Shown piece after piece: positions 11,329 through 22,682 of a stretch of DNA of 64,000 nt. A program made the position numbers and the translations under genes. The notes beneath the pieces are model-generated. The model ran no database searches, was not told the DNA's origin, and saw nothing but the letters and a program-made list of their open reading frames with translations. This DNA is from Telmatactis stephensoni. Its lineage: Eukaryota > Cnidaria > Anthozoa > Actiniaria > Isophelliidae. The stretch spans positions 186,001 to 250,000 of the forward strand of contig JALIZF010001499.1 in assembly GCA_029948255.1 (NCBI GenBank), in the 5' to 3' direction. Position 1 is the stretch's first letter, and each line of letters begins with the position of its first letter.

Positions 11329-12670
11329 TTATGACCTTGTGTCGCAGATAGAATTCTTGTTACATGGGCTTCCTGTGGAAGCGAAGCCCATGTTAAAAAT
11401 TCGCTATTGTTATTGTCATTTATGTTCGTCTTCGTCGTCGAAATGTCCACGCATGCGTGTTGTCGTCTTGATCGGGAAATACTTTAGGAATGCAAGATGA
11501 CCGACTACTAAGAAAATAGCTTTCACAGACAGGCTTTTTCTGCAGTAGAACAATTTAATTTGGAGCTTTTAACTCGAGATATACCTATATACTTATAAGA
11601 GCTTCAGAATGGGCTGTTATTTTGAGCTTCATCTCCAATACTTTGACCAAATATCGAACTCTAAATGGAGTACTTGAAAGGAAGCGGCTCGCGATAAAGA
11701 CTATTTCCTATGAGCTGGAAAACTACGAATTTCTCATCCTACATGTTGCTAAACGAACATACATAGAAGCAAGTCAATTATATTCCTCATTCAAGCATTC
11801 AAGAGAACTTGAGAGGTTTTTGTACTGAATTTTAATATCGGAATTCAATTCTGGCATGGAACTTGACCTTGTAGTGTGCGTTTCGTCACGTAACGTCTTT
11901 TATTCAAAGAGAAAACATCCGAAACATGAACGAAAAAGTACAGGATTTGTTATTGTGTCAAAAACGCCGTTGTAGACGTCTTTACATCAAACAATTGAGA
12001 TACAAAGTGGAATAAAAAGTTGAATAAACTGGTATATTCGCTGAATAAACTGATATATTCGCTGGTAATATTTTTGCATGTCGGAGATATATATAATACT
12101 ATCCATGATAATAGAAAGACAAAAGCAAACACTAATAGCTGCTGACAGACAAATCAGATATTCTTTAGTTTAAGTTAGCCGATTCAAAAATGGTCATTAT
12201 ATTATGGTTAACTATTTCCCAGAATGGTGAAGAACCGTGAAACGGCTCGGGGAAGAGTACGAACAGGGCCGGTCAAGGGGCTCCCGGGGCACGAGTGAAC
12301 GCACGTGTGCGTCTAGTTATGCTTAACTTGAAAAGAAAACTACAATTTAGAGGTCATGTATATTTTGAAGCTGTCAGACCAACATCTGTACAAGCAGCAC
12401 TTACATGGCTAATAACACATTGTATAAAGATGTTGTTATTGATTGTACAAATATTAGCAATGAGCCCACACAGATATAACACATATTACTGAAGCTGAAG
12501 ATAAATTGGATAATAAGTCGCTTTTTCAAGAATAGATGCGTAGCTTGTTTGATAGAACTATCAGTACATATTGATTTTATAGCTAAATTGGACATTGTTA
12601 TAGGTAATAAAAATGAAGCTTATGACTAATTATGACAGGAAGCCCATGTTCACGCAGTTATGCGTCTAGC
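11329..12670 (+). mobile_element. Helitron-like element with broken ORF
   Basis: Unit 2 lacks this segment (compare 32876-32884). A hairpin lies near the left end (TGGGCTTC/GAAGCCCA, about 11354-11380). A second hairpin with ACGCA/TGCGT stems (about 12653-12665) is followed by CTAG at the right end, as in Helitron 3' ends. TAGTC occurs on both sides (11324-11328 and 12671-12675), which could be chance because classic Helitrons leave no duplication. At 12322-12475 the plus strand reads LKRKLQFRGHVYFEAVRPTS and then, after a frameshift, YKDVVIDCTNISNEPTQ. I associate this region with Helitron-encoded proteins. The Rep and helicase cores are absent. Confidence 0.55.
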
Positions 12671-15600
12671 TAGTCGAGAGTTTTCTTCTGAAACGCACTA
12701 ACAATTGTTATGGTGAGTTTAAGGGAATTCTTCATTCCAAAGCGATTCACTAAGGGCGGCTATGCTATAGCCATTCTATGTTCAGTTGCTGGAACGATTG
12801 TTGGACTCGCAGCTGTATTAAGTGGACCAGCAGAGCGACAAGAGTTTCGCTGTATAAGTCGACCTTACGGTAGACAAAGACTTTATGCAAGCAAAGTGTT
12901 ACGACCAATATGATAAAATCTATAATTTATTTTTACCATTGTATTGGTTTGCATTTTTCTCGTTTTTATCCTATGGAGTTGTTTGCTTTTTGTATTCCAT
13001 GTGTTGTGGAATATCTCGGCATCACAAAGTTGGACAATCACAATCAACTGATCCAAACAACCCTCGTTCTACAAGGAGAACAAAAAGACCTTGTCGATTA
13101 TTCGTTTCCTATATGATTCATCCGGTGGTTCGCTTGTCGTTAGGAGTTTCCTTTGCAACGATCTTGTATTTAATGGCTTCCAAATTTCCATCTGAATTTC
13201 ACTGTAAGTGGGATTTATCAAAACTTCCAGCCAACGCAAATATAACGCATTTTAATTCATCATCAGTCTTTATTATTTGTCATAGTTCGGTTGCCAGAGA
13301 AAAAACTTATTGGGCTAAAACGATAATGGGCTTGCACACTGCTTTTGCGTGCCTTGTGTTTGGTGAAATGTTTTACCTTGTAATAAAAGCATTTCTTTCC
13401 AAAAAGTTCATATATAACTTTCTCCTGCGAAGGGAAAATACAGTGCCGCCGGATAAGACAGGGCCCGAACCGGAATTGCGGCTGGATATAGGTGAATCTA
13501 CAGACGATATTGAGCCGACACATATTGACGAGGAAGAAAAATTCATTGACAATTTAAAGCAACGAATAATCAAAAGAACAAGAGATCTTGAGCCACTGAT
13601 TCCATTGGATCCGGAAGAGAATGTCAACAGAAAGCCTAAGACAGTAGATGATATCTACATTGATCTTGTCATCTGCTCTGGTAGGGTGACGCATAATTTT
13701 CAAAATTTAAACGAGCGACATGAAATACAGGATGTATATCTGAGAAAACCAGAAAAGTCGGTCAACATTAACAATATACAAGAACTATTTCTACCACTAC
13801 CAACCTCTACCGATGGAGTAACATCATATAGTAAAATTCTTATTGTTGGTCGTCCGGGAATTGGAAAATCTTTGTTGTGTACTAAGCTCATACGTGAGTG
13901 GGCTAAAAAGGAACTTCTAAAAAACACTACAAAAACATTCAAGTATGTATTTCTGTTTAGATTTAGACACTTGAATCCTGAGATGATGACTGAAATGTCG
14001 CTCAAACAATTGCTTAGCAGAACGGAATATTCATCAGAATCGTCTTTGGATGACAAAGTTTTGCAATCAATTATCGACCATCCTGACCAAACTCTGATTA
14101 TTTTTGATGGTCTGGATGAATATACACACCGTAATACCTTATTAAAAGATGAGAAACATTATAGTCTAATAAATGGTATAGATGATGAGATTCCTGTGTC
14201 TGCCATTTATGTAAAACTTTTGAACGACAAACTTCTTGATGGAGCTACGATTGTTACGACTACTAGGCCTCATGCTTCAAAATGTGTTAAAGATCTTCCT
14301 TTCGACAGAGTTGTAGAAGTATTGGGATTTACCCGACAAAAAGTGGAATCATACGTTAAAGAGTTCTACAAAAATGATCCAGCTGATGCAGCAAACAAGA
14401 TATGGCAGCATATAGACAATAACATCAACCTCTTGTATCTATGTTACATTCCAGCAACATGTCGCATCGTATGTTATATACTGAAATGTATAATCAACCC
14501 GGAAGCTGATCACCATTCAGTTTCTTTACCAACCACCCTAACAGAAGTCTATAAAGAAGCATTAATTATTTTCATAAATAAGCTACACCCAGAGTATCGA
14601 GATGGAACAGAAGTTGATTTTCACGACGAGGAGGATTTTTCTCCATCTGTGAAAGACACATTAAGCAAGCTTGGATCGCTTGCAAGGAAAGGAATTTGTG
14701 ATGGCAGATTGATATTTGAAGAGAGTGAGGTACAAGGAATTACAGATTGTGGCTTATTGAACTGCATGCCAAGCCACACAAACCAAAGGCCTGGGTTTTC
14801 ACAGTCATTTGAGTATTGTTTTCTTCATATGACACTGCAAGAATTTCTTGCAGCAAGAGATATCGCGAAGATGAATCCCGAAGAAATAGTTAAGTTTATT
14901 GATGAGAATGCCTCAAATTCAAGCTGGCACCTCGTAATTCAGTTCATAGCAGGCTCTCTCAAAGGTAAGACGTATGGCGCACAAGTTACTAGTTGGCTTA
15001 CACAAAGATACTGCAACTACTATCTAAGATTCCAAGGAACTAAAAATATTGATGACAAATCTTTGACTTTGCTGATGATAAAATGCCTCTATGAACTTCA
15101 AGATGAAAGTATTATGGAGGCAGCAACTTCCAGGGTTAAGCACAACGGCCCATGGCTCAGCCGTTTTATGACGGAAATCAATTTGTCTGCCTGTGCAATA
15201 ACACCTCTTGATTGCACCTCTATAGTCTATTGCTTGAAACATTTTGGAACTGAGCTAGACTATCTCGATTTGTCTTCCAATCGTTCACTTGGAGAGAGTG
15301 GGTGCTCTGAATTGGCCTTGTTGATCAAAGAAGGATGTCTAAAGACGTTAAATTTGTCGAAGTCCAAGATCAATGCTCAGTGTATAAAAGCTTTACTTAA
15401 AGGAATTACTGACAAAGGTTGTCACCTCAATCGCTTGGATCTTACACATAACGAGTTAAGAGATGAAGGTATATCATGCATGTGTCATGCACTTGAAAAT
15501 GAAAATTGCAAACTTACTAGACTTTACCTCGGACACACTCGAATAACACGTTTGGGTGCGTCCCATCTGTCAGATGTCCTGAAACTTAGCAGTTGTCAAC

Positions 15601-16153
15601 TCAACTACAACATGGATAAAAATACTTCAGATCATCTCGATATGTTACTCGATGCTGGGTTTATGCCTCTAATAACTAAAGCTACTCGGATCACAGACCA
15701 TACTTCCACGTTAATCGATCACATCTACACAAATGTACCACAAAAAGTTAGTAAGTCTGGGATTTTCCTAGCAGACGTTACAGACCACTTACCTATCTTT
15801 TGTTCTATAACAAATAAATTCCCTTCGGTTAAAGAAACAAGACATTTTCGAGATTTCTCTAAATTTGATAATGAATCATTTCTCGCTGACATAAAAGCTG
15901 TAGACTTTAATAATCTTATTAGTGAGGATCCAAATGAAAGTATGAATAAATTTGTTAACTCCATGCAAAAAATCTCAGATAAACATGCTCCAATACGTCA
16001 AATGTCGAAAAAAAAGCTCAAGAAAATAAATAAAACCCGTGGATTACCAATGCAATTCTCACCTCCATAAAGAAGAAACAAAAGCTATTCAAAACTCATT
16101 TCCTTAGTAAAGACCCTGCTAAAGTAAAAATCTATAAAACCTATAATAACAAA

Positions 16154-16744
16154 TTGAATAAAATCAAAGAAGTGTCAAAGAAGAAATACTTCCAAGATCA
16201 GTTTGATTTTAATAGTCAAAACCTGAAAGGAACTTGGAGGCTTATCGGCATGTTATTTAATAGAAAAAAGAATTCCACACAAAATCAAATATCGAAATTG
16301 GTTTACAAAAATAAAAGCTACACAGACAAAATTGATATTGCAAAACAACTAAACACACATTTCATAAATGTGGGACGTGAGATTGCAGAGAAGCTTCCAC
16401 AAAGTGATGTAGACCCTACAAAGTACTTTAATAGATCTTTTCTAAATATCTTTATGTTCCGAGGTATAACCCCAGATGAGATTCACGATACAATTATGAA
16501 CATTAAACTTGATAAATCTGCAATAGGAATCCCTCAAAAATGTATCAAAATTGCCTGTGAACAAATCTCGGAACCATTATCTTTGATATTTAATCTATCG
16601 CTGCTCCAGGGCGTTGTCCCTGACATTTTAAAAATTTCTAAAGTTACACCTGTTGATAAAGGGGGAGATGCCACTAACCCAACAAATTACCGTCCCATCG
16701 CTACTTTATCAACATTCACACAAATATATGAAAAAATCATTTAT
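16154..16744 (+). pseudogene. LINE ORF2, part before the nested element
   Basis: An open frame covers the endonuclease-RT linker and the first RT blocks, ending EKIIY where the Ngaro-like element cuts in. A frame change near 16050 separates it from the endonuclease part fused to the NLR frame. Confidence 0.8.
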
Positions 16745-17127
16745 ATGGAATATTTGCTTGCAAATAGAGTTTTTATGTGTCATGAGGGGGGTTTTGGTTG
16801 GGATTCCTGTGTAAAGGGCTAATTTGCATGTTATGCAACTTCTATTGTAATGTAGAGGGTCACGTGGATTTAGCGTCTTCTGTTGGTATGACAATACACG
16901 TGACAACTTGCTTTGGCGTCCATTCGTCACTGCTCGTCCTTGAGGCAACAACAAGTATTGGTAAGTGCGAGCTATTATTCTTGTTTCTTACTTCATTACC
17001 CTTCTTTTTCTGACCCTTTGAATGGCGTGTAAGTAGTGATCGCTTTAATAAGGTAATTGGGTATTAAATCCCTGTAACTTTAGGACACGCTTCGCTCAAT
17101 TAAAAGGGTTATTGTTTGGGTTCAATC

Positions 17128-17712
17128 ATGGCATGTAGGGTTCCTAGGGTCCTTGTCCTCGGTCATTCATTTGTTAAGCGTCTGGCTCGGGATATCGTTC
17201 AGGATTGTGACTCACGTTTGGAAGGTTCTTTTGGCCTTCAGGGGTCGGTTACTATTAGGCTCGCCGGCGTGGGTGGTAGGAATGTAAACAAGCTTCGCTC
17301 TTTTGATTTGGGAATTGTTCGGTCTTACGCTCCTGATATCGTTCTTTTAGAGATCGGAACTAACGATCTTGCTCAGCTGTCACCTGAAGTAGTAGGTTCA
17401 GCTGTTGACGATCTAGTGCGTTTATTATTAGAAAAGTTTTCTGTCCGCGTGGTCGGTTGGTGTTGTGTATTCCCACGTGGCCTCTCGCATACCGACGCGT
17501 TACTTTTTCATCGGAGCGCCAAAATTTTGAATAACTTTGTAGAAGTAGTGTTGGAGTCTGTCCCTAAGGCTTTTTGTTGGCACCATAGAATCTTCAATCA
17601 CCCAGCAAAAGATTTTTATTTGCCCGATGGCGTTCACTTGAACTCTGCCGGTCAATACCAACTGTATCGCAGTTATCGTGGCGCCATTTTGAAAGCATTG
17701 TCTTTAATGTGA
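17128..17712 (+). CDS. SGNH-hydrolase-like ORF of the Ngaro-like element
   Basis: The likely start is the ATG at 17128 (MACRVPRVLVLGHSFVKRL), giving about 194 residues. SGNH-type blocks are present: GHS in place of GDS in block I, a glycine-rich GVGGRNV, LEIGTNDL with the block III Asn, and LPDGVHLNSAG with the Asp/His pair. SGNH hydrolases are esterases or lipases; some Ngaro and CR1-type retroelements carry related domains of unknown role. The ORF is intact and lies upstream of gag, about 750 bp away. Between them are tandem repeats rather than a gene. Confidence 0.75.
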   Translation: MACRVPRVLVLGHSFVKRLARDIVQDCDSRLEGSFGLQGSVTIRLAGVGGRNVNKLRSFDLGIVRSYAPDIVLLEIGTNDLAQLSPEVVGSAVDDLVRLLLEKFSVRVVGWCCVFPRGLSHTDALLFHRSAKILNNFVEVVLESVPKAFCWHHRIFNHPAKDFYLPDGVHLNSAGQYQLYRSYRGAILKALSLM

Positions 17713-17829
17713 CTTATTTTGTGATTGAAATACGAGCTTTTGGCGGATTGTTTTGTTTTATGTTCTTGGTAGGGAGACTTACGGGTCTATTTCGGGATCT
17801 AAGGGTTAATCCAACCTAGCTTTGGGGCT

Positions 17830-18250
17830 GTCCCCTATTTTTATAGGTCAAGGAGTTATTCCGGGCCTTTTTATTTTGGTATTACTAGAACTCGAGCTAT
17901 CCCCTTGTTATTTTAAGATCAGTCAGAGAGTTATTCCAGGCCTTTTTGTTGAGGTTATTCTTCGTATGAGGGCTACCTCGTGTTAATTCAAGGTCTGGGA
18001 GCTATTCCAGTTTTTTGTTGAATTTATTCTTAATGTGAGCTCAAGAGGGCTACCTCTTGTTTGGATTTTAATGCAAGGTCAAGGAGTTATTCCAGGCCTT
18101 TGTGTTGAAATTATTCTGTAGGAGGGCTACCTCATGTTAATTCAAGGTCTGGGAGCTATTCCAGGCTTTTGTTGAATTTATTCCAATGTAGAGGGCTACC
18201 TCTTGTTTGGATTTTCATGCAGGTCAAGGAGTTATTCCAGGCCTTTGTTG
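17830..18250. repeat. Tandem repeats between hydrolase and gag
   Basis: Five or more imperfect units share AAGGAGTTATTCCAGGCCTTT or GGGAGCTATTCCAG followed by GAGGGCTACCTC and TTGTT. Unit length is roughly 75-90 bp. It may be an internal regulatory or replication repeat of the Ngaro-like element; no coding sense. Confidence 0.7.
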
Positions 18251-18465
18251 TGGTGTGTGCCACTTTAGGAGGGCTATCCTCTTGTTATATGTGTTTATTT
18301 GGCACTGCACAAGGAGACTTTTAGCGTCAACTTTATTGTTGACAGGTTGTCCTTGCCATTTAGTGTTTGTAGAAACTGATATGGTTTCATTTATTTTGTG
18401 GTGGGGCAACATGAGTCTGCCTTTTTGTTTTTTATTTTCCTAGATTTCAAAACTACAGCTCAGCA

Positions 18466-19599
18466 ATGTCTGGTCTTCGACGCTCATCGAGAAAAACTGC
18501 TCCTGCCCAGCATATCCCACTCACTGCAACAAAAAGATCCCGACGTGGTTCTAGAATGGCGGAGGTCAATGCATCAACAGTAACATCCAACTCACAACAG
18601 TTAGTGCAGCTTCCTCAGAATGTGCTGGACACACTTGGACAGCAAGTAGCAGATGTGGTTTCACAACGTCTGGCGTCTGGTTCCACTCCATCTTCCACAC
18701 CAATGCCTCACAACCAGCCTTCTCAGTTGATGTCTAGTGCAACATCATTAGTTGAGGCTCCACTGGTGCAGTCACAGGCATCCACATCAGCAGCTTCCCT
18801 ACCATCAAGTCCTGTGGATACTGTAGTTACCAATGCCTTGGCCAGTGCCCAATCAGCTGTAGCAGGTATTACCCAAGTTGGTTCAGAGGTGGTTACCCAT
18901 GCAGTACCGAGTGCCATTTTCACTTCACCTAGCTTAGCAATTGACTCCCGGGTGTCTGAGAAGATCAAAGGTAAAATTTGGAACAATGAGTATTTTGATA
19001 TCAGCTTGCTATTAAGCAATCCGGTGCTGGAAGATAAATTCCAGCTGACATTCCAGAACCAGGAGGGCAACAAAGCACCATCTTTATGTCTCGAGCCTGT
19101 CTCCAAATCAAAGAAAAATATGTCAATTGAATCTTGGATTAATTGTTTCCATGTTTTCGTGGGAGTTTATTGTCGTAAATATCCAGCTGAGTCCCCTGCC
19201 CTCATGAAGTATGGGGAGGTGGTACAGGATTTGGCAGCCAGAGGAAATAATTGGAGATTCTATGATGAGAATTTTAGATTTATGGGGCAATCTCAGCCTG
19301 AACTTTTCCCATTGGGCACTACTCATTGGGAATTATGGATAAGATCACAGCAGCTGGCACCCGCAAAGTTCCCCTCGCAGGCTTCACTGAACAAATTCAG
19401 ACCTGACAAACCTCCTAATGGGTATTGCTTTAGGTTCAGTAAGGGTGTAGACTGCAGTGGTTGCTCATATAAGCATCGTTGTTTTAAATGTGAAGGCTCT
19501 CATGCAGCCAAAAATTGCAATTTTCGTGGCCAAAGTAAAGCCTCTCGACCATCCAATCAGGCTGCCAAGCCCTTGTCCACCACCTCAAATTCCAAATAA
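18466..19599 (+). CDS. Gag-like protein of the Ngaro-like element
   Basis: A 377-residue intact ORF starts MSGLRRSSRKTAPAQH. The first third is Ser/Thr/Gln-rich low complexity. The middle has IESWINCFHVFVGVYCRKYP, and the C-terminus has a cysteine cluster (CSGCSYKHRCFKCEGSHAAKNC), like the Gag of metazoan DIRS-type elements. It is presumably the RNA-binding and particle-forming component. The pol frame begins in an overlapping +1 frame near its end. Confidence 0.75.
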   Translation: MSGLRRSSRKTAPAQHIPLTATKRSRRGSRMAEVNASTVTSNSQQLVQLPQNVLDTLGQQVADVVSQRLASGSTPSSTPMPHNQPSQLMSSATSLVEAPLVQSQASTSAASLPSSPVDTVVTNALASAQSAVAGITQVGSEVVTHAVPSAIFTSPSLAIDSRVSEKIKGKIWNNEYFDISLLLSNPVLEDKFQLTFQNQEGNKAPSLCLEPVSKSKKNMSIESWINCFHVFVGVYCRKYPAESPALMKYGEVVQDLAARGNNWRFYDENFRFMGQSQPELFPLGTTHWELWIRSQQLAPAKFPSQASLNKFRPDKPPNGYCFRFSKGVDCSGCSYKHRCFKCEGSHAAKNCNFRGQSKASRPSNQAAKPLSTTSNSK

Positions 19600-21141
19600 T
19601 CTTCCAACACCTCTCCAAGTAGACAGATTGAGTTTCTTTTTGTCAGTCTATGACCATTCCATTGTAACTGAACTTGTTGCTGGTTTTACATTTGGTTTCC
19701 CAATTCATCAGGATGGTGGAATAAGTTCTTGTGAGTCAGGCAATTTAATGTCTGCTTTACAAAATCCAGAAGTGGTGGACATTAAGTTACAAAGCCCCCC
19801 TTTTCACCCTTCAGAGTTTCACCATTAGGTGTCATTCCTAAGAAGACCCCAGGTGAATTTCGGTTAATACATCATTTGTCATATCCAAGGGGGTCCTCAG
19901 TCAATGACAGTATTCCTGAGGAATTTTCCAGTGTTCATTATGCCACCATCTCAGATGCGATAAGATTGATTAGGTCTGTGGGCCAAGGCTGTTTTTTGAG
20001 TAAAACAGACATTAAGAATGCTTTTCGTATCATTCCTATTCATCCTGATAATTATAGGGTCCTGGGAATCAAATGGAAGGATCAGTATTACTTTGACAAA
20101 TGCATGCCCATGGGCTGCTCAAGTTCATGTAGGACTTTTGAGCTTTTCACCACAGCATTGGAATGGATCGCTCGTGACAAATTGAAAATTAATCACGTTA
20201 TTCACTTATTAGATGACTTTTTTATTGTTGCTCAATCTTTTGAGGCCTGTCAAAACCAACTTTCATTATTTGTTGATCTCTGTACCTATCTGGGAGTTCC
20301 CATAGCACCAGAAAAAACTTGTGGCCCTGCGACAACCTTGTCCTTTGCAGGAATTGAGTTGGACTCCATTAGGTTAGAAGCCCGCCTGCCCACGGATAAA
20401 ATATTGAAATGCAAACAGTTGATAAGTGATTTTCTACGAAGGAGAAAGGTGACCTTGAAAGAAATCCAATCTTTGGCAGGTCTTTTGAATTTTGCATGTT
20501 CTGTAATTGTTCCAGGCAGGGCATTCTTACGCCGACTTCTAGACCTTACAATTGGAGTCCAATCACAATTTCATTACATACGACTTAAACCTCAGGTCAA
20601 AGAGGATTTGAAAGTCTGGAGAGACTTCCTAGCAGACTTTAATTGCAAGTCCTTTTTTCTAGAAGACCAGTGGTATAATTCTAACTTTTTAAACCTTTAC
20701 ACGGATGCTTCAGGGGCAATGGGTTTCGTGGCAATTTTTGGCAAGAAATGGTGCTATGGGCCCTGGCCAGAGGCCTGGACCTCTTACAATATTGCAACTC
20801 TGGAATTTTACCCCATTGTCCTTAGTGTGTTGTTATGGGGTCACGAAATGAAGAATCACTGTATCTTGTTTTTCACTGACAATGAGGCTCTGGTGCATGT
20901 GATCAACAAACAGTCTTGTAAAGATCCACAACTTATGTTTTTTGTGCGAAAGCTAGTCTTAATTTGTTTGAAGCATAATATTTTGTTCAAAGCTAAGCAT
21001 GTGCCAGGTGTCAAAAACCATCTAGCCGACTCTTTGTCTCGCTTACAGATTCAGAAATTTCTACAACTGGCTCCTCCCTCCATGGATCGGTCACCTACAG
21101 TCATCCCCTCTCAGCTGCAGCCACAGAATTGGCAGCTGTAG
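19584..21141 (+). pseudogene. RT-RNase H polyprotein of the Ngaro-like element (one frameshift)
   Basis: The N-terminal part (NNLPTPLQVDRLSFFLSVYD, GFTFGFPIHQDGG) reads in frame 2 up to about 19800. The rest (SPFRVSPLGVIPKKTPGEFR onward) reads in frame 1, with a run of six Cs at the switch. RT motifs are present: LSKTDIKNAFRI (motif A Asp), MPMGCSSSC and LLDDFFIVA (motif C). RNase H follows: LYTDASGAMGF, ATLEFYPI, FFTDNEA and HLADSLSRLQ. This order is typical of DIRS-like elements. The shift is more likely a mutation than programmed frameshifting, because it lies inside the RT rather than at the gag-pol junction. Confidence 0.85.
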
Positions 21142-22043
21142 TTTCTCATCTGGTGCAATCGAGCTTACAACCATCATCTGTTCCCACATACAAGAGGGCG
21201 TGGAAGCTTTTTTATCAATTTGTCACTGAAGTTTTGCCAGGTACTCCGGCAGCAATCCCCCTTTCTCCTTCTACTGTAGCACTTTTTATTGCCCATCTGT
21301 ACCATCGAAAATATGCACCATCAACTGTTCAAACATATGTATCAGCAATAGGGTATAGCCATAAATTGGCTGGGTTTTCGGACCCAACTAAAGTCTTTTT
21401 TATTTTGCAAATGCTAAAAGGTTATGGAAAAATTGGATCTCGGCTTGACAGTAGGTTACCAATTACTTTACCTATTTTGCATAAAATTCTCAGAGCTTCA
21501 ACGCAGATTGTTGACTCTCAATACAACACATGCCAATTTCAAGCAATGTGCTTATTTGCATTTTTCACATTTTCAAGAGTTGGTGAAATAACAGCATCCT
21601 CTTCAGGCCATACTTTTCAATTGCACCAAGTGACCAAGCTTTTGAATAACAACAATGAAGTGGAGGCAATTAAGGTCATTTTTCATAATTTTAAGCACAG
21701 TTATAACCAGCGGCCTTTTTCCTTGATCATCTCGCGTCAAGATATATTTTGTCCTGTTGAGCATGTTCTGCATTACTTACAACTCCGGGGATACAGTTCA
21801 GGTGCACTGTTTCGAATGCCAGATGGTAGCCCAGTGTCCAGGTCAGTGTTTACAGAGAAGCTTTCAACAGTCCTTAAGTTTTGTGGTCTTGACCCTACTA
21901 GGTACAAAGGGCATAGCTTTCGCATTGGGGCTGCATCACATGCAGCTGATAGAGGGATGTCCGATGCTCAGATCAGATCCATGGGGCGATGGAAATCAAA
22001 TGCATTCTTGAAATATATTCGTATTCAATCCTTATCTAATTAA
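21129..22043 (+). CDS. Tyrosine recombinase (YR) of the Ngaro-like element
   Basis: About 304 residues, overlapping the end of pol by 13 bp in another frame. An N-terminal SAM-like part (TYKRAWKLFYQFV, STVQTYVSAIGY) precedes the catalytic domain. Catalytic signatures are FTFSRVGEI (first Arg), KGHSFRIGAAS (HxxR) and GRWKSNAFLKYIR (final Tyr). The family cuts and rejoins DNA through a 3'-phosphotyrosine and replaces integrase in DIRS/Ngaro elements. The first residue of the open frame is not ATG (TTG at 21129), so the real start may be internal or by re-initiation. Confidence 0.85.
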   Translation: MAAVVSHLVQSSLQPSSVPTYKRAWKLFYQFVTEVLPGTPAAIPLSPSTVALFIAHLYHRKYAPSTVQTYVSAIGYSHKLAGFSDPTKVFFILQMLKGYGKIGSRLDSRLPITLPILHKILRASTQIVDSQYNTCQFQAMCLFAFFTFSRVGEITASSSGHTFQLHQVTKLLNNNNEVEAIKVIFHNFKHSYNQRPFSLIISRQDIFCPVEHVLHYLQLRGYSSGALFRMPDGSPVSRSVFTEKLSTVLKFCGLDPTRYKGHSFRIGAASHAADRGMSDAQIRSMGRWKSNAFLKYIRIQSLSN

Positions 22044-22089
22044 ATGATACTTTGGAAACAGGCAGGGGGTGTTTCCATGGTAACTCCTT

Positions 22090-22335
22090 CATGATGACAG
22101 ACCTGATTAGCAGGGGCAGCAGTGTCTGTCTTTATGAACACCTCTTGGTTCATGGTTCTGATTGATTAGCAAGGGCAGCAATTAGGACAATGTTCCATTG
22201 TTATGTTTAAGCTGTGAGCTTGTGTCTGATTAGCAAGGGCAGCAGATACAACCTACACAATTATTAATCATCTTAATCTTAAATGTAGTGAAGGTTCCTC
22301 TGAGTCAGATTAGCAAGGGCAGCTGAGTCTGAGCA
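22090..22335. repeat. Direct repeats with GATTAGCAAGGGCAGC core
   Basis: Four copies of GATTAGCA(A/G)GGGCAGCA spaced about 60-75 bp apart follow the recombinase ORF. They lie where Ngaro elements carry their right-hand repeat block and might be recombinase or RNA-level signals. This is inference from position. Confidence 0.65.
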
Positions 22336-22682
22336 CCTTCCTAGCAAGTTAATATTGCCTTAGAGGGCTCTCTTAGTTTCTGTTTTGAGCATGCTGCTTT
22401 TCCCTTGGGTGGGGTGTGCATAACAATTAATGAATCAATTGTCATGCTTTGGCGTTATATAGCCCCCACCTTTACTGGGGCCAAGAATAATTTATTGAGA
22501 ATTGTAAGTTTATAAAATTAAATGATTATGAATTTATTAAACCGGCTATGGGCATGAGTCCATAGCCAAATTAGTCCATACTGAAATGTTTGGTAGTTTT
22601 ATCTGGCCCCTGTAAACAAGCTCAGTCAAAGCAGCATGTTCAGATTTCTCTAGATTGATCAGTCACCCGAGTGAAAACATAA

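Larger units (their letters stand above)
16745..22682 (+). mobile_element. DIRS/Ngaro-like tyrosine-recombinase retrotransposon with SGNH hydrolase
   Basis: It splits the LINE RT codons between EKIIY and KQLINYIEKQN, which fixes the boundaries to within a few bases. No target duplication is visible, as expected when a tyrosine recombinase integrates. The order is SGNH hydrolase (17128), gag (18466), RT-RNase H (about 19584) and tyrosine recombinase (21129). It lacks an aspartic protease and a DDE integrase. TTTTTATGT near 16770 and its complement at 22677-22685 may be short inverted ends, but full split direct repeats were not resolved. One frameshift lies in pol. Confidence 0.8.
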
